Assembly (NCBI GenBank): GCA_033558025.1
Contig: JAUCEF010000008.1
Location: forward strand, 2,542,001-2,606,000
Source: Phytophthora sp. 'mugwort'
Taxonomy: Eukaryota > Oomycota > Peronosporomycetes > Peronosporales > Peronosporaceae
Direction: 5' to 3'
Length of the DNA stretch: 64,000 bases
Made by a program: the position numbers and the translations under genes
The notes under the pieces: generated by a model
The model's input: only the letters and a program-made list of their open reading frames with translations
Database searches by the model: none
Told to the model about the DNA's origin: nothing
Shown: positions 1 to 10,170 of the stretch, piece by piece
How positions within the stretch are numbered: position 1 is the stretch's first letter
How the letters are laid out: every line of letters starts with the position of its first letter

Positions 1-800
1 TATGCTGACACATAATCACCACCTCGGAGTGCGAGCGTACAAGCGTTATGCTCGACCGTCTTTTAGTGAACGACGAGGCTTTGGAGACTGTGAACTCTGC
101 GGAAAGCAGGCGCGAAGCTTAAAACATTCTCAGAGTTTTGGTGGAACAAACAGATAGCAACCCGACCCCACAAGATGTCCAGAATCTTGTTCGATCGCTC
201 AAGAGCTTGATGCTTTAGTTCTGCGGAGTTCCAGGGAACGTCGGTCATATATTCGTGGCTTCGTTGAACGGGAAGGTTCGTAGTTCAAATGTTTTCATTC
301 TGAATCCGAGGTCACCACTCGCCCGTTCTTTGTGTATTCTGTGTATATTTGTTCATCTAAGATAATTGCTACCTGCATTACCTTGTAAACAAAGCACATG
401 GTTGATGTTTTTCGTAGGTTCCCTGAAGTATTAATGATCGATGCGACCCATGGAACGAATTCGTCGAAGTACAACATATGGTCGCTTACGGCACATGACG
501 CTTGTGGCAAAGATCGGTATGTACAACATGCTGTTGTTCAAAATGAACGCGCAGCAACATTGTTTTCGGCGATTGAAGAGTTCATGAAGAACTACCCCTC
601 CTCGCGCAAGTTGCAGTGCGTTGTGAGTGACAAAGACTTCACCAAAATTGGAGTCTTGAACACTGCCTTACCAAACGTGCGAATTTTACTTGTCAATTCC
701 ACGTGGTGAAATATTTGCGAGAAAAAATCTCTTGTGCTGATTAGCGATTTACGTCGTGGCAGAAGGACCAATTACGAGCTGTGCTGTCCAGTTGATCCTC

Positions 801-848
801 CAATCGGCCGCCCAATCGGTCGCACAGTCGGGCACACAGTCAAGAGCT
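801..848. repeat. 12-bp tandem repeat, four copies, inside the MULE remnant
   Basis: Four consecutive 12-base units of the form CARTCGGNNNCM start at 801, 813, 825 and 837; the last is degenerate. The unit is a whole number of codons, so it would expand without shifting frame. A related array occurs 940 bp downstream in the same remnant. Confidence 0.75.
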
Positions 849-1789
849 CCGTCAACAATTGGTGATGGTAACGTAATTTCTCTGCATCCTTTCGAGCAGT
901 ACTTTTAAAAAAACTGGGGCAGCTGCAGAAAATTGTGGTGTTTGTACACGAGGCAGAATGCACTGGCATTGGGAAATAATTCGAATAATCGGTTGGAGGC
1001 CTCGTGGAAGCACACGAAGGAAGATGCAAACGCTTTGATGGGGTTGGACGAGTGCATAGCTACAATTATGTTTTGTCAGGACCACTCCGAACGCCTTCTG
1101 TACGACAAGGCCGCCAAGGTCCCTCGTGTTCATCATGAAGGCTATGATCGTGAGATGAGTCTAATCGCGAGTTTGTTTAGTAAGCATGTGTGCACGCTTA
1201 TCTACGATCAGTATGCGTACGCCACCGGTCCGGCTTCATACGATTTTTACGAGGCGTTTCCTGGAATGATTTTGATTTAAGAATACTGCTGTTGGGGAAA
1301 CAATGTTAGACGAACTGAGTGTGGAATATACAGTTACCAAGACTAGGTGGGAATGCTCCTGCTTATTTATGACCGCATGATTGGTACCGTGTCGGCATGT
1401 ATGTTACATTTGGAAGATGGAGACAATAATCCCTGCGCAGTTGCTACATAGGAGATGGCAGTTATCGTCGATGAGAACAGAAGATGAAGCTGCTGATATT
1501 CCTCGCATTCGTTCGCTATTAGTTCGATTCTTCAACAACCGAAGTCACCCTGGAACTCAGAGCGCAAGTTTCGAGAAGCCAAGCATCTGCCGGCTCCAAT
1601 TAGTGAATCTATTGCAAGTTTGGGCATGACCGAATTCCGCGTAGCCATGAAGGCGTTGACTATTCACGGAGAAAAGATTTGATGTCTTTGAGGAGTTGGC
1701 GGAGGTGCGAGCAACTGATGAGGATACATCTGCAGTGGGGGAGCGACATCGGAGATGTAGGTCTCGCCGAAGACGATGTTGAACCCACT

Positions 1790-1861
1790 CAATCGGGAAC
1801 ACAGTCGGTTTCACAGTCGGTGGCACAGGCGGTAACCCAGTCGGTTACGCTATCGGAAAAG
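1790..1861. repeat. 12-bp tandem repeat, six copies, inside the MULE remnant
   Basis: Six 12-base units start at 1790, 1802, 1814, 1826, 1838 and 1850. The core is CAGTCGG followed by a variable tail. One + frame reads a Thr-Gln-Ser-Val-like four-residue repeat. The unit sequence and period match the 801-848 array, so both probably come from one ancestral repeat in this element family. Confidence 0.8.
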
Positions 1862-2920
1862 CCGGTGGGGTCGGTAGAGTCGGGACTCAATTCGCAGCTA
1901 CTCAAATCAGCGATTCTAGTCAAGTATTCGTGGAACAATCTAAGAAACCTGAGCTCGACAACCACCGGCCACAAGTGGAGACCCCCGCAGTCTGTTTTTC
2001 CACGTCTTCGCTTCCTATGACAGAAGAAAATGACCAGGAGCAGTCAGGGGAAGGGTCTATAATACCACGCGCCCTACTCGATTCCGAACTACTAAACGCT
2101 ACAGTGATTATACAGTACTTGGCTTTGAGATTGCCAGTCTGACAAAGCCACGCGGTCATCCAGACAAAGCGCAAAGCAGAAAAAGCCAAGCACAAATCTG
2201 TCTATACAGCGGGCCAGAGATGAGTCGAACATGCACGAGAATCAGTTGAGCGTAGCTAGACTTGCTGACGTGTTATCACACGACGCTACATTCAACGAGT
2301 GCAGTGGACAAGTAAGGCAAATTACACGCTTCATGTTCGAAAAGAAAATGAAGCCGCCAACACCGCATATTATCGATAAACTGCCTGCTTCAAAAGTATT
2401 GCTGGAGCCATCGGAGATTTAACGAATTTTGCCACCTTATCTGATTAAACGTGCGTTGTCCAAGATCACAGCGCTTTAAAAGAAGCACAGAGGGTTGGCA
2501 CAGCGAGACATTGCAATTGAGTTTCCTGGGCTGGGGGTTATTGTATCAACCACTCTGGTATCGAGCGATGTCCGCTTTGGATATCATCGACAAGACACGA
2601 TTATGGGTCCAAACGATTGACTTTTCAGCTGCCATTCCGGTGTCGTGCCAAGTCGACGAATGTATTTATCCACGAAGCTGTACACCATATATATTCTATC
2701 AGAAAAGAAGGTAATCTGTATATTTCTCACTTCAGTTTTCTCGCATCTGCTGACAGACTTTATTTTTTGTTTACGTAGATGAGTATTTAGATTTCGCTTG
2801 CAGATTTCAACTAAGTGATCGCGCCATCATGCAAGTTCTGTCTAAACTATTTGGACTAAGATCAGATGTGGTGGTGGTGCTTAACCTGATTCCAGTGATG
2901 GCTCGTGGTGAAATCCTAGT

Positions 2921-3568
2921 ATCAGACAATATCATAAAGACAGGTCCGGCGCATCACGAGTTAGCGGATCCTGCTTCCAGTTAACTGTAACAGCAATCAT
3001 TGGTGTGGAATTATGATCAACCTCGGAAGCAGTGATATTGGAAAGCATGGCTCTCCTCGTTGATGAAGCTATCGTCTTTTGGCAGATATTTATACCTTAA
3101 GGAAAATACCAACGGTGAGAACAGCAGGTATGGGACGCTGAAAGAATCTTTTCTTTCTTTACTGAGCGGCAGTCTCCGATAAACTATAAGTCAGTGAAAG
3201 CTAAACAAGTAACAAATTCGTGCTGCAAAACTAAGTTGCTTAAACCTTCTTTTCTCTCCGGATCACAATAAGTGAGGTCAAGTTTATGACCCAATGGCGT
3301 CAAGCTACACATCAACTGTTCGAGCTGTGGCACAGAAGATTGCTCTGTACTTGCCAGAGACAGAGGGGCGATATCGCGTAAGTCACCAATTCACCAACGT
3401 GGGTGTACAATCGACTAACTACAACTGGAATCTTCGTCATGTTAGCTTTCGAATTATTTGTGCAGGCCCGGCACCAGCGAGCTTCGTAAGAACACGTTGC
3501 AGTATCCACGATACCGCTATCTTCGTATGCTCTTGTGATAAGGAACACCACCCAGGAGCTCGTCGGGC
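2921..3568. other. Unassigned sequence between the MULE remnant and the low-complexity ORF
   Basis: Only short open stretches occur here: 3294-3608 (+, 104 codons) and 3312-3590 (-, 92 codons). They overlap, and neither has a recognisable domain. No RNA gene, terminal repeat or splice-defined gene is seen. Confidence 0.5.
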
Positions 3569-4141
3569 GTGCTTGCTGGTTGGAGGTCACTCGCTGCGGT
3601 CAGGCTAGTATTTTCTTTCTCTACAGACACCGAAAGGGATGGCGTCGGCAGACACCACCCGCTCGATGCCGATGGAGACGGTGTCAGCAATGAGGGTAAC
3701 ACTGGGGACAAAGGCGTCGTTAGCAGTGAGTGCAGTGGAGGGGCCAACGGCGAGGTAAGCGGGGATTGCGTCGGAGGATACGTAAGCTCGGTAGGCATCG
3801 TAAACGCCATAGGGCTGGAGGTTAGAGACGACGGGGGACTGGAGGATGGAGAGGACGGGGGACTGGAAGGTGGAGAGGACGGGGGACTGGAAGGTGCAGT
3901 GTACACAGGAATGGATAGTCCAGCAGACACTATGCTGGACGCTGGAGATGATGGTGGGAACGGTGCCGCCGAGGGAGATGAAGCTGCGCTTTCAAATGAC
4001 ATTTCGCGCTCTCGCGTAGAGCGACATATGTGTCCATGGGACGGTGAAGTACTTTGTTCCATTCTGCAAGGCTGGCTCGATACCTTGCGCGCTTCCTTGG
4101 TCCATGAATCATCGCTGGTACGTTTGTGGAGCGGTAGTTGA
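3569..4141 (+). CDS. Low-complexity ORF of unknown function, strand uncertain
   Basis: A 190-codon + strand ORF whose middle is Gly/Asp/Glu-rich, built on a 24-bp repeat read as DGGLEGGE, ending in a less repetitive tail (CPWDGEVLCSILQGWLD). The opposite strand is also open for 181 codons (3517-4062) and reads as Ser/Pro-rich repeats. Both strands are open because the repeat period is a multiple of three and lacks stop triplets on either strand. No domain is recognised and no promoter or intron supports either strand. It may be a fragment of a repeat-rich gene or simply an open low-complexity stretch. Confidence 0.25.
   Translation: MLAGWRSLAAVRLVFSFSTDTERDGVGRHHPLDADGDGVSNEGNTGDKGVVSSECSGGANGEVSGDCVGGYVSSVGIVNAIGLEVRDDGGLEDGEDGGLEGGEDGGLEGAVYTGMDSPADTMLDAGDDGGNGAAEGDEAALSNDISRSRVERHMCPWDGEVLCSILQGWLDTLRASLVHESSLVRLWSGS
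3830..3899. repeat. 24-bp tandem repeat, about 2.9 copies
   Basis: Units begin at 3830, 3854 and 3878 with the shared core GACGGGGGACTGGA. Copies 2 and 3 are almost identical and copy 1 differs at two or three positions. The repeat lies inside ORFs open on both strands. Confidence 0.85.
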
Positions 4142-5138
4142 GAGGAGGGGGGATGTTAAATCGAAAGTGAAAGGCGAGAAACCCTTGCACTAATGGCTGA
4201 CCTGGTCCAGCCATACGCTGACCAAAACCAGGACCGGACCTTAATAGGTTCCATTTCAAAAAATTTCCATTGGATGACACCAGAAGGTTTGTCCAATATA
4301 GCACCGCTTTGCCCCACTGGATCCAATCGAAATATATCGTTTCTCCGCGAAAGTCTAGCTCACTGATATTACAACATCATTTACTGTATCGTTCAGTAAG
4401 CTGACCTGGCAGTAAGGCGCCTGGTCCCCACCAAACCGCTCAGTGAGTACCAGATCACAGCTCAGCACCTTGGAATTCCACGTACTTGTCCCCGTCCTCT
4501 CAATATATTAATACCGTCATCAGATACTGTGCTGTGATGCAACAATCTTGACCTCCGTCCTGCACTACCAATTCCGAAGTGGTACCACCATTGTCCTAGA
4601 CCGCCTTCGGCGTCGACAGCAGCAAATCCCCGAGACGTCAGTGATTTGATTGATCATACACCGGCGCGTCAGCGCCCCGCCACTGACGTCATTGAGAACG
4701 TAAAAGAACCCACGCGAGATGAATACTCGACCGTGCTGGTGGCATGTATGTACTGTACTGTATTAACAAACAGAGCCCACGGTTGAACACCTTATGCGCG
4801 CCCTTGTAGAGGCAATTTACTCCTCCGTTCCTCCGTTTAAACTGCAGCAAGTAATGTATATCCCCTATTGTATCTATGCAGTCCCGTACTTCATTATCAG
4901 CTCGGATGCATCCAGTGTTCCACCCGACACTAAGGCCTGATGCTTCGCGCCACTTCACATCGCCACTTCAAGCGTGTCAAAATGGATAAGCATACAAACA
5001 TCAAGTGAACCACGAAAAGCCACATACGTTTTATTGCTACTTTCGGATCCGCACGGGCATTGCGATTCTGGTGGCAGTGTTTCACAACCGAAAACGCCGC
5101 CAGGACCGCAAGAACCTCAGCACTTCCGCCCGCTGAGC
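4142..5138. other. Upstream region of biotin synthase, no gene seen
   Basis: About 1 kb with only short overlapping open frames on both strands (for example 4689-4958 minus). The frame of the biotin synthase first exon stays open back to 4974 but has no recognisable protein there. No clear oomycete initiator was seen. Confidence 0.5.
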
Positions 5139-6381
5139 ATGTTCCGCAAGCTCGCCGTATCCGCCGCGTCCTCCACCCGCGTGGGTTTACGTCACCAGTC
5201 GCAGGTGGCCTCCGTGTCGCTCACCGTACCCGGTCTGTCGTCCGAGGTGCGCCACGACTGGACGAAGGAGGAGGTGCAGACTATTTTTGACCAGCCGCTG
5301 CTCGAGCTCGTGTACAAGGCCGCCACTGTGCACCGCATGCACTTCGACCCGACGGAGGTGCAGCAGTGCACGCTGCTGTCCATCAAGACTGGCGGCTGTA
5401 CCGAGGACTGCAAGTACTGCTCCCAGTCCTCGCGCCACAAGACCTTTGTCAAGCCCGAGCCCACCAAGAAGGTATTGTCAACCAAATGAATCTGGTGGTC
5501 GCCTTCTTGAGGAAAATTCGAGTATTATCGCTCATCTTTATTGTCGAATATATATATATATAATGTGATTGCTGCTGTAGGTGCAAGAGGTGGTGGAGAT
5601 GGCGCGTCGCGCCAAAGCGGCGGGAAGCACGCGCTTCTGCATGGGATCGGCTTGGCGCGAGGTGGGCAAGAAGAACGCTTTCAAGCACATTTTAGAGATG
5701 GTGCGCCAGGTCAAGGACATGGACCTCGAGGTCTGTTGCACGCTCGGCATGCTTACGGAGGAGCAGGCTATGCAGTTGAAGGAGGCCGGTCTCTCGGCCT
5801 ACAACCACAACCTGGACACCAGCCGCGAGCACTACGCCAAGGTCATCACCACGCGCACGTACGATGACCGCCTCAAGACCATTGAGAACGTGCGCAAGGC
5901 TGGCATTTCAGTCTGCTGCGGTGGCATCCTTGGTCTTGGTGAGGAGAAGATCGATCGTGTGGGTCTGCTGCATACTCTGGCCACTATGGACGAGCACCCC
6001 GAGTCCGTGCCCGTGAACGCCCTCGTGTCCGTGGAGGGCACGCCGCTCTTCGACGAGGACATCGCACCCGTCACGGCCTCCGACATGGCGCGTATGATTG
6101 CCACAGCACGTATCTTGATGCCCAAAACCATGGTGCGACTAAGTGCTGGCCGCATGTCCTTCACGGATGCCGAGCAGGGCATGATGTTTATGGCCGGCGC
6201 CAACTCGATCTTCAACGGCGACACGCTGTTGACCACGGCCAACCCGGCGTTCGAGAAGGACAAGAAGCTATTCGAGAGCTTTGGCCTGAAGGGCAAGCCG
6301 GCGTACCACCAGCACAAGTCTACGCCCTACATCGTCAAGGTGACCCACTCTGCGCCTGCCGAGACCGAGGCTGTGGCATAA
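5139..6381 (+). CDS. bioB: Biotin synthase, probably mitochondrial, two exons
   Basis: Radical-SAM enzyme that inserts sulfur into dethiobiotin in the last step of biotin synthesis. CDS join(5139..5471, 5581..6381), 377 residues, close to the family length. The 109-bp intron (5472-5580) begins GTATTG, carries an (AT)n tract and ends TGTAG. Cys87, Cys91 and Cys94 form the CxxxCxxC motif that binds the 4Fe-4S cluster and SAM. Cys131 (RFCMG), Cys163/164 (EVCCTLG) and Cys223/224 (VCCGG), with the late VRLSAGR arginine, match the family's 2Fe-2S ligand positions. YNHNLDTS, the GGILGLGE segment and FMAGANSIF are conserved. The start at 5139 was chosen because it gives a basic, Ser/Ala-rich N-terminus ([20 protein letters not shown]) typical of a mitochondrial presequence; the same frame is open upstream to 4974 without similarity. 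The gene converges on SURF2, with stop codons 168 bp apart. It appears intact. Confidence 0.95.
5472..5580 (+). other. Intron of biotin synthase
   Basis: 109-bp GT-AG intron. Reading through it reaches a stop within 15 bases of the donor, whereas splicing joins PTKK to [15 protein letters not shown] exactly where bacterial BioB is continuous. It contains an (AT)n microsatellite at about 5550-5562. Confidence 0.9.
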
Positions 6382-6549
6382 ATTGCGAAAGATATGTAGC
6401 ATCAGGTAGAAGCGCTGTCACCTGTTAAGATTAAGTTGAGAGCATCAATAATATCACCGTTTTGACGCATACATCCTCCCAACGCCTGCTCATGTTCGTG
6501 CAAAAGGAAAATCTATATTATTCACGTGTCACACTCTACCAACGTCACC

Positions 6550-7269
6550 TTAGTCCGTCTTCTTGGCCTTTTTTGTGTGATGCCGGGTCTTCTTGGTGAC
6601 GGCGCTGCTCATGGCAGAACGCTTCTTCTTAGGCTTCTCCTCCATGGTCTCATCTCCATCATCATCCTTAGTCTCCTCCTCGTCCGACTCGTCATCGGGG
6701 TACAAATCAGCCATGTCATCCTCGTCCTCCTTGCCTTTTTTGGGTTTGATAGCCTCGAGTTCCACCTCTTCACCGTCTCCTTCTCCCTCATCCTCGTCCG
6801 AGTAAATGACCTGGCTGTTCTCAAACTCGAAGGCGTCTGCGTCAAAGTCTCCGCTGCCCTGCATCTCGTCGTCGTCGTCGCCCCCGGTCTTAATAACTTT
6901 GATCTTAACGTGCTCCTTCATGCGCTTGTAACGCTTGCCTTGCACGTGCTTCTCCACCTCAGACGGAATGCGGTTCAAAATGGTTCCTGTGACGTTGCAA
7001 AACAGGCTCTTTGGCAGTCTGCGATGTGGCACAATGTACGGCTCGTACTGCGAATAGTCGTGGAAGTACCAGTCGCGGGTCTTGACGAATTTCTTAGACT
7101 TGAGATGCTGCTCGATTACATCGGCGCGAGGCAGCATCTCGTGCTGCGTCAACTGGCACTTGACGCGCACGCGTTTATTGTCACCCTCACCCGACTCCAC
7201 GACCTCCAGAAACTCATTCTGGCTCAGAAGCTGCTGCACGGCAGGGTCCATGGCAGCCAAAGACGCCAT
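6550..7269 (-). CDS. SURF2: Surfeit locus protein 2 homologue
   Basis: 239-residue SURF2 family protein. The family is conserved in eukaryotes and its human member is nucleolar. The N-terminal two thirds carry the family pattern: a small beta-type module ending RVKCQLTQHEML, then DYSQYEPYIVPH, a Cys-containing segment (LFCNVTGTILNR) and the basic HVQGKRYKRMKEH box. The C-terminal third is strongly acidic (DDDDE, DEDEGEGDGEE, DDESDEEE) and ends in Lys/Arg clusters (KPKKKR, KKTRHHTKKAKK), consistent with nuclear or nucleolar location. The frame is open upstream to 7371, but the Met at 7269 precedes the conserved part and lies just after a TCATT element, so it is preferred; the Met six codons later is an alternative. 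No intron is needed. Function beyond the family name is not established by the sequence. Confidence 0.85.
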   Translation of the reverse strand: MASLAAMDPAVQQLLSQNEFLEVVESGEGDNKRVRVKCQLTQHEMLPRADVIEQHLKSKKFVKTRDWYFHDYSQYEPYIVPHRRLPKSLFCNVTGTILNRIPSEVEKHVQGKRYKRMKEHVKIKVIKTGGDDDDEMQGSGDFDADAFEFENSQVIYSDEDEGEGDGEEVELEAIKPKKGKEDEDDMADLYPDDESDEEETKDDDGDETMEEKPKKKRSAMSSAVTKKTRHHTKKAKKTD

Positions 7270-7406
7270 GATGCTCAATGACTGACACAATCGACCGAGG
7301 AGCTCCAGTCGATATGTGGATGGCCGGGCTATACTCAGTTTGAGTGTAATACGTGAGCTGGTGTGCACCACATAAATCCATGCTGAAGGTGTCGTACCGT
7401 ACCGGT

Positions 7407-7640
7407 AGTAAGGTAAAATACCAATAATGGCACGGTTTCGATTGGCTTAGAAGCTGTAGGCAAAGTCGATAGAAATGCTTGTATACAGGTAAGATTTGTA
7501 GTCCAGTTCGTGGCATGGTTCATACAAAGTTTGGTCAATTCAAATCCCCTAGAACATCTTATACTTCCGGAAGGGCCACGTTTGGCGAAAATATACTAAA
7601 CAATATTTAAAGCGTGCCATAATTGGCATTTTACCTTAAC
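7407..7640. mobile_element. MITE with 24-bp imperfect terminal inverted repeats and TA flanks
   Basis: AGGTAAAATACCAATAATGG just inside a TA at 7409-7410 is repeated in inverted form up to a TA at 7637-7638, with three mismatches over about 24 bases. The ~230-bp body has no coding capacity and is AT-rich toward the right. TA flanks point to a Tc1/mariner-type origin. It starts about 140 bp upstream of the SURF2 start codon. The two longer mariner elements in this window have unrelated termini, so neither is its source. Confidence 0.7.
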
Positions 7641-7670
7641 TGATTATAATCCGGTCTTCAAAATAACTTC

Positions 7671-9183
7671 TTGTCATCTAGGGGGTATTCGTGGAGGACT
7701 TTTAATAAAAAAATGGAAGTCGCTACGTGGACCAACTATTTTGTTACAAAACGTGCATCGAAAAACCCGGCATTTCCTTATCACGCCATTATATCTCGAA
7801 ATTCAGAAATCCAACAAATCGACGCATCCCTGCTCATTTCGCCCCCCCCCCCTCTTCCGATGGCGCAGGCGACAGCGAAGAAGAAGGGCAAGCGTGCTCG
7901 GCGAGCACCGAATATCGAGGATAGCTGCGACCCCAACAACAATGCCTCACCGGCCCAGGGGCCCTCGATTCCAGACAGAGCGAAACAGCAAAGTCCCGGA
8001 AGTCTGAATTGTCCCTTAAAATATCAAAAGAATTCGGTCGATAATTCACCCGTTAAACGGAGGGATGACGGCATCTCCGATATTTATCCCGAAACCAGTG
8101 TGGTCTGTCCGCAGTTTAGTGGGGTCTATGAATCATAGGATGCAAGAGGAAGATTTTAGAGGTATGAGGGTGTTTAAAGTTATGTCCCATAAGCTTATGC
8201 ATAACGGTGTTGTTGCACCTAGCTACAGTACCAACGGGATACGTGCATACGTTCCAGATGTACAAACTCCTAACGTCAAACTCCATTAAATCTCGGAACA
8301 GAAACCGTACGAACCAGGCTGCAAAGCGAGGTACCAAGCCGAAAATTTGGGACGAATCGCTCGAACACTACATTAAGCCTCGGAATTGCACGCACGCGCA
8401 GGCGCTCGCATCTCGAGGGACTGGTGCTCGAACAAATCACACCATCCGCCGAATGGAATCTCTTGCGAAACTCTATGCCATGCTATCCGAAGTGAAATTC
8501 GGTGTTTTTCGAGTAACGATGCGGATGCACCATTCCGCTCATAACCACGACATCGGCGCGAATGTATTCAATCGTACGCTGAGGCACGTAAAGTTACATC
8601 TCCGGGTACCCGTAATGTTGTTCGGACAATGTGGCATGGTAAGTTTGCGAAAGTGGACCATTTACGAATTTTGATTTTTATAAACTATGCTTCTTTGCTG
8701 GTGGTGCCGAGATCTGGCAACGAAGGCTTGCTAAGTGACCAATACATGATTGAGGCTGCAGACCGAATTGCTGCAGAGACTACATTGGGCCATGCCCCCT
8801 CCCCCGTGTGCTTGTTGCCGAAACAAAAGATCAGCATTTGTTGATGAATAACAGCGAATTAGCTTGTTGACACAAAAGCTTTCATTTCTAGCGAGTGTCA
8901 AGAGGATATGACGATCTTATGCCCGATTCACGTTAATCTCGACATCCCATACTGGTGCGGAGCCATCTTGGACATTAAAATACGAACGGTGTGGATTTAC
9001 GACCCTTTTCACAGGCTAGACTACGAAGATGCAGCAAAAGACATAGTGGAAAAGATGTATTTGCCGCTTCTCCATCTAGCATTTCAGCTCGAGAGCCGTC
9101 TGTATCGAGCATGGTTTCAGCGCGACGGCTTCAGTTGTGGTGTATATGTAGCGCATTGGTTTGGTGATAAAAGCATATTCTGA
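7671..9183 (+). pseudogene. MULE remnant: FAR1-type DNA-binding region and Ulp1-type protease domain
   Basis: Three open stretches share one orientation. 7671-8138 is an N-terminal, basic linker-like region. 8207-8674 resembles a FAR1 zinc-binding region, with a Cys-Thr-His stretch (RNCTHAQALASRG) and a terminal HSAHNHDIGANVF motif. 8640-9183 resembles an Ulp1/C48 cysteine protease fused to Phytophthora MULEs: LSDQYMIEAADRIA, then ILCPIHVN, VWIYDP and the Cys motif SCGVYVAHWF at 9131-9160. The position where the family has the catalytic His (usually HWC) reads YWCG. The transposase core expected between FAR1 and protease parts is missing, and there are stops between stretches. Treated as an internally deleted, inactive element. 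Confidence 0.6.
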
Positions 9184-9559
9184 CCTCTGCGACGCAGTAT
9201 CAACCGACACTGAGCCGTTGTTCGGTATGGTCGAGAGAAGCGGTAAATAAAGATAATACACAACACTTGCCTGCGATGCCCTTCGGTATTTTAATCATCC
9301 ACAGCTAAAAGTGTAATTAATCTGGTCCACACTATTCGCGCTCTCGAATCTCAAGGTGCTTGGACAACTCGAGCTGCCACACTAATTGAGCATCCACACT
9401 AAATGATATTCTATACCGTTGACGGGTTTTGGATAGATACCGTCGAGTTATGATCGAATATGACCGTTTTCAGAACCAATATCATCAACATCAGCACGCA
9501 AACGGATGCTTTATCATTGCACTCTGATTAACTGCATGCTTCCTGCTGTTATTCCTTAC
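9184..9559. other. Unassigned spacer between MULE fragments
   Basis: AT-rich sequence with no open frame of note and no clear inverted repeat. Confidence 0.5.
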
Positions 9560-9573
9560 CACTGGTAAATTTC

Positions 9574-9999
9574 TCAGGATATCTGTCTATGATGTCTCGT
9601 AAGGTGCATTGGAAAATAGAGAGGAGGTACGCACTCTAAATATTTTGGCACATCGAGCACGCGATCATGTTGATATTTAGTTGGTAAAACGCTTTCTGAA
9701 ATTTCGAGATAAAAGTCTCCTCCCCTCCAAATGCTAGAAAAAAACTCTAGACATGTGTACCAGTACAAATACCGGATAATTTTTTTAGCCATGTATTTCA
9801 CTCTTTCGACCAGTTTATGTCGAAATAGTTGGTCCACGTAGCCACTTGCATTGAATTGGTGATCCGTATATAATAAAAGGTTGAAGAACGTATCGGACCA
9901 TTCGTCGTATATGAACTGTGCTGCTAAACACTTCCAGTTCTGTCGACCAGCTGCCTGTTCATTCATCCATAAGGTCAATGTCGTCGAGAGCATTGGCAA
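9574..9999 (-). pseudogene. Possible second FAR1-MULE N-terminal fragment, opposite orientation
   Basis: A 141-codon minus ORF. At the DNA level its middle (about 9815-9850) is the inverse of 7713-7740: both read the peptide VATWTNYF in corresponding frames. This suggests the same element family present in both orientations 2 kb apart. The longest ORF does not use the shared frame, so the copy is frameshifted. No domain is directly recognisable. Confidence 0.35.
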
Positions 10000-10170
10000 G
10001 CTCTTTTTTCATACCTTCAGCTTCAGCATCTGACGCCGGTGGTGCTGCACAACCTTGTTGGAAATACCACCGGCTAAGGCCGGCATGAAATCCTGCCGCT
10101 GCAATTGAGTTGTCGATCGTCAGTTGCGATGTATTCTTCCATACGCTTGTCACCCATTCACGGGCGATCT
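9959..10170 (-). pseudogene. C-terminal fragment of a pogo-type (DDE_1) transposase
   Basis: 64-codon minus ORF with VWKNTSQLTIDNSIAAAGF and ending PPASDAE...LDDIDLMDE at a stop. The W..vs...I..S...aGF pattern is the usual tail of pogo/CENPB-type transposases. The same ending (PPASDAE...FLDGIDLMDE stop) occurs in the + strand remnant at 19912-19971, so the two come from one family. The catalytic part is absent. Confidence 0.6.

Larger units (their letters stand above)
60..2920 (+). pseudogene. Decayed MULE transposase, ZSWIM type (RNase H-like domain plus SWIM motif)
   Basis: Remnant of a Mutator-like element transposase of the ZSWIM1/3-like kind abundant in Phytophthora. Pieces lie in order in shifting frames. 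At 70-250 is the N-terminal region ending near PGNVGHIF. At 398-709 is the RNase H-like core with FPEVLMIDATHGTNSSKY and a later VSDKDF segment; the reading continues one frame over past the stop at 707-709 with QFHVVKYLREK. At 933-1280 is a segment with GNNSNNRLEASWK. At 1381 onward is the SWIM zinc motif (VPCRHVCYIWK) and then IIPAQLLHRRWQLSS. 2231-2422 and 2780-2900 may be C-terminal, the latter resembling the start of an Ulp1-like domain. Frame changes and stops at 707-709 and 769-771 show it is dead. Element ends and terminal repeats were not found; the left end may lie outside the window. Family assignment is from remembered family patterns, not a search. Confidence 0.75.

Noticed and set aside
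6526..7281. 251-codon + ORF, Leu/Val-rich
   Set aside because: Antisense of SURF2; hydrophobicity comes from reading acidic GAN/GAY codons backwards.
7841..7860. C-run near 7841-7850 as evidence for a frameshift in a real gene
   Set aside because: The surrounding ORF belongs to a decayed transposon, and homopolymer length is unreliable.
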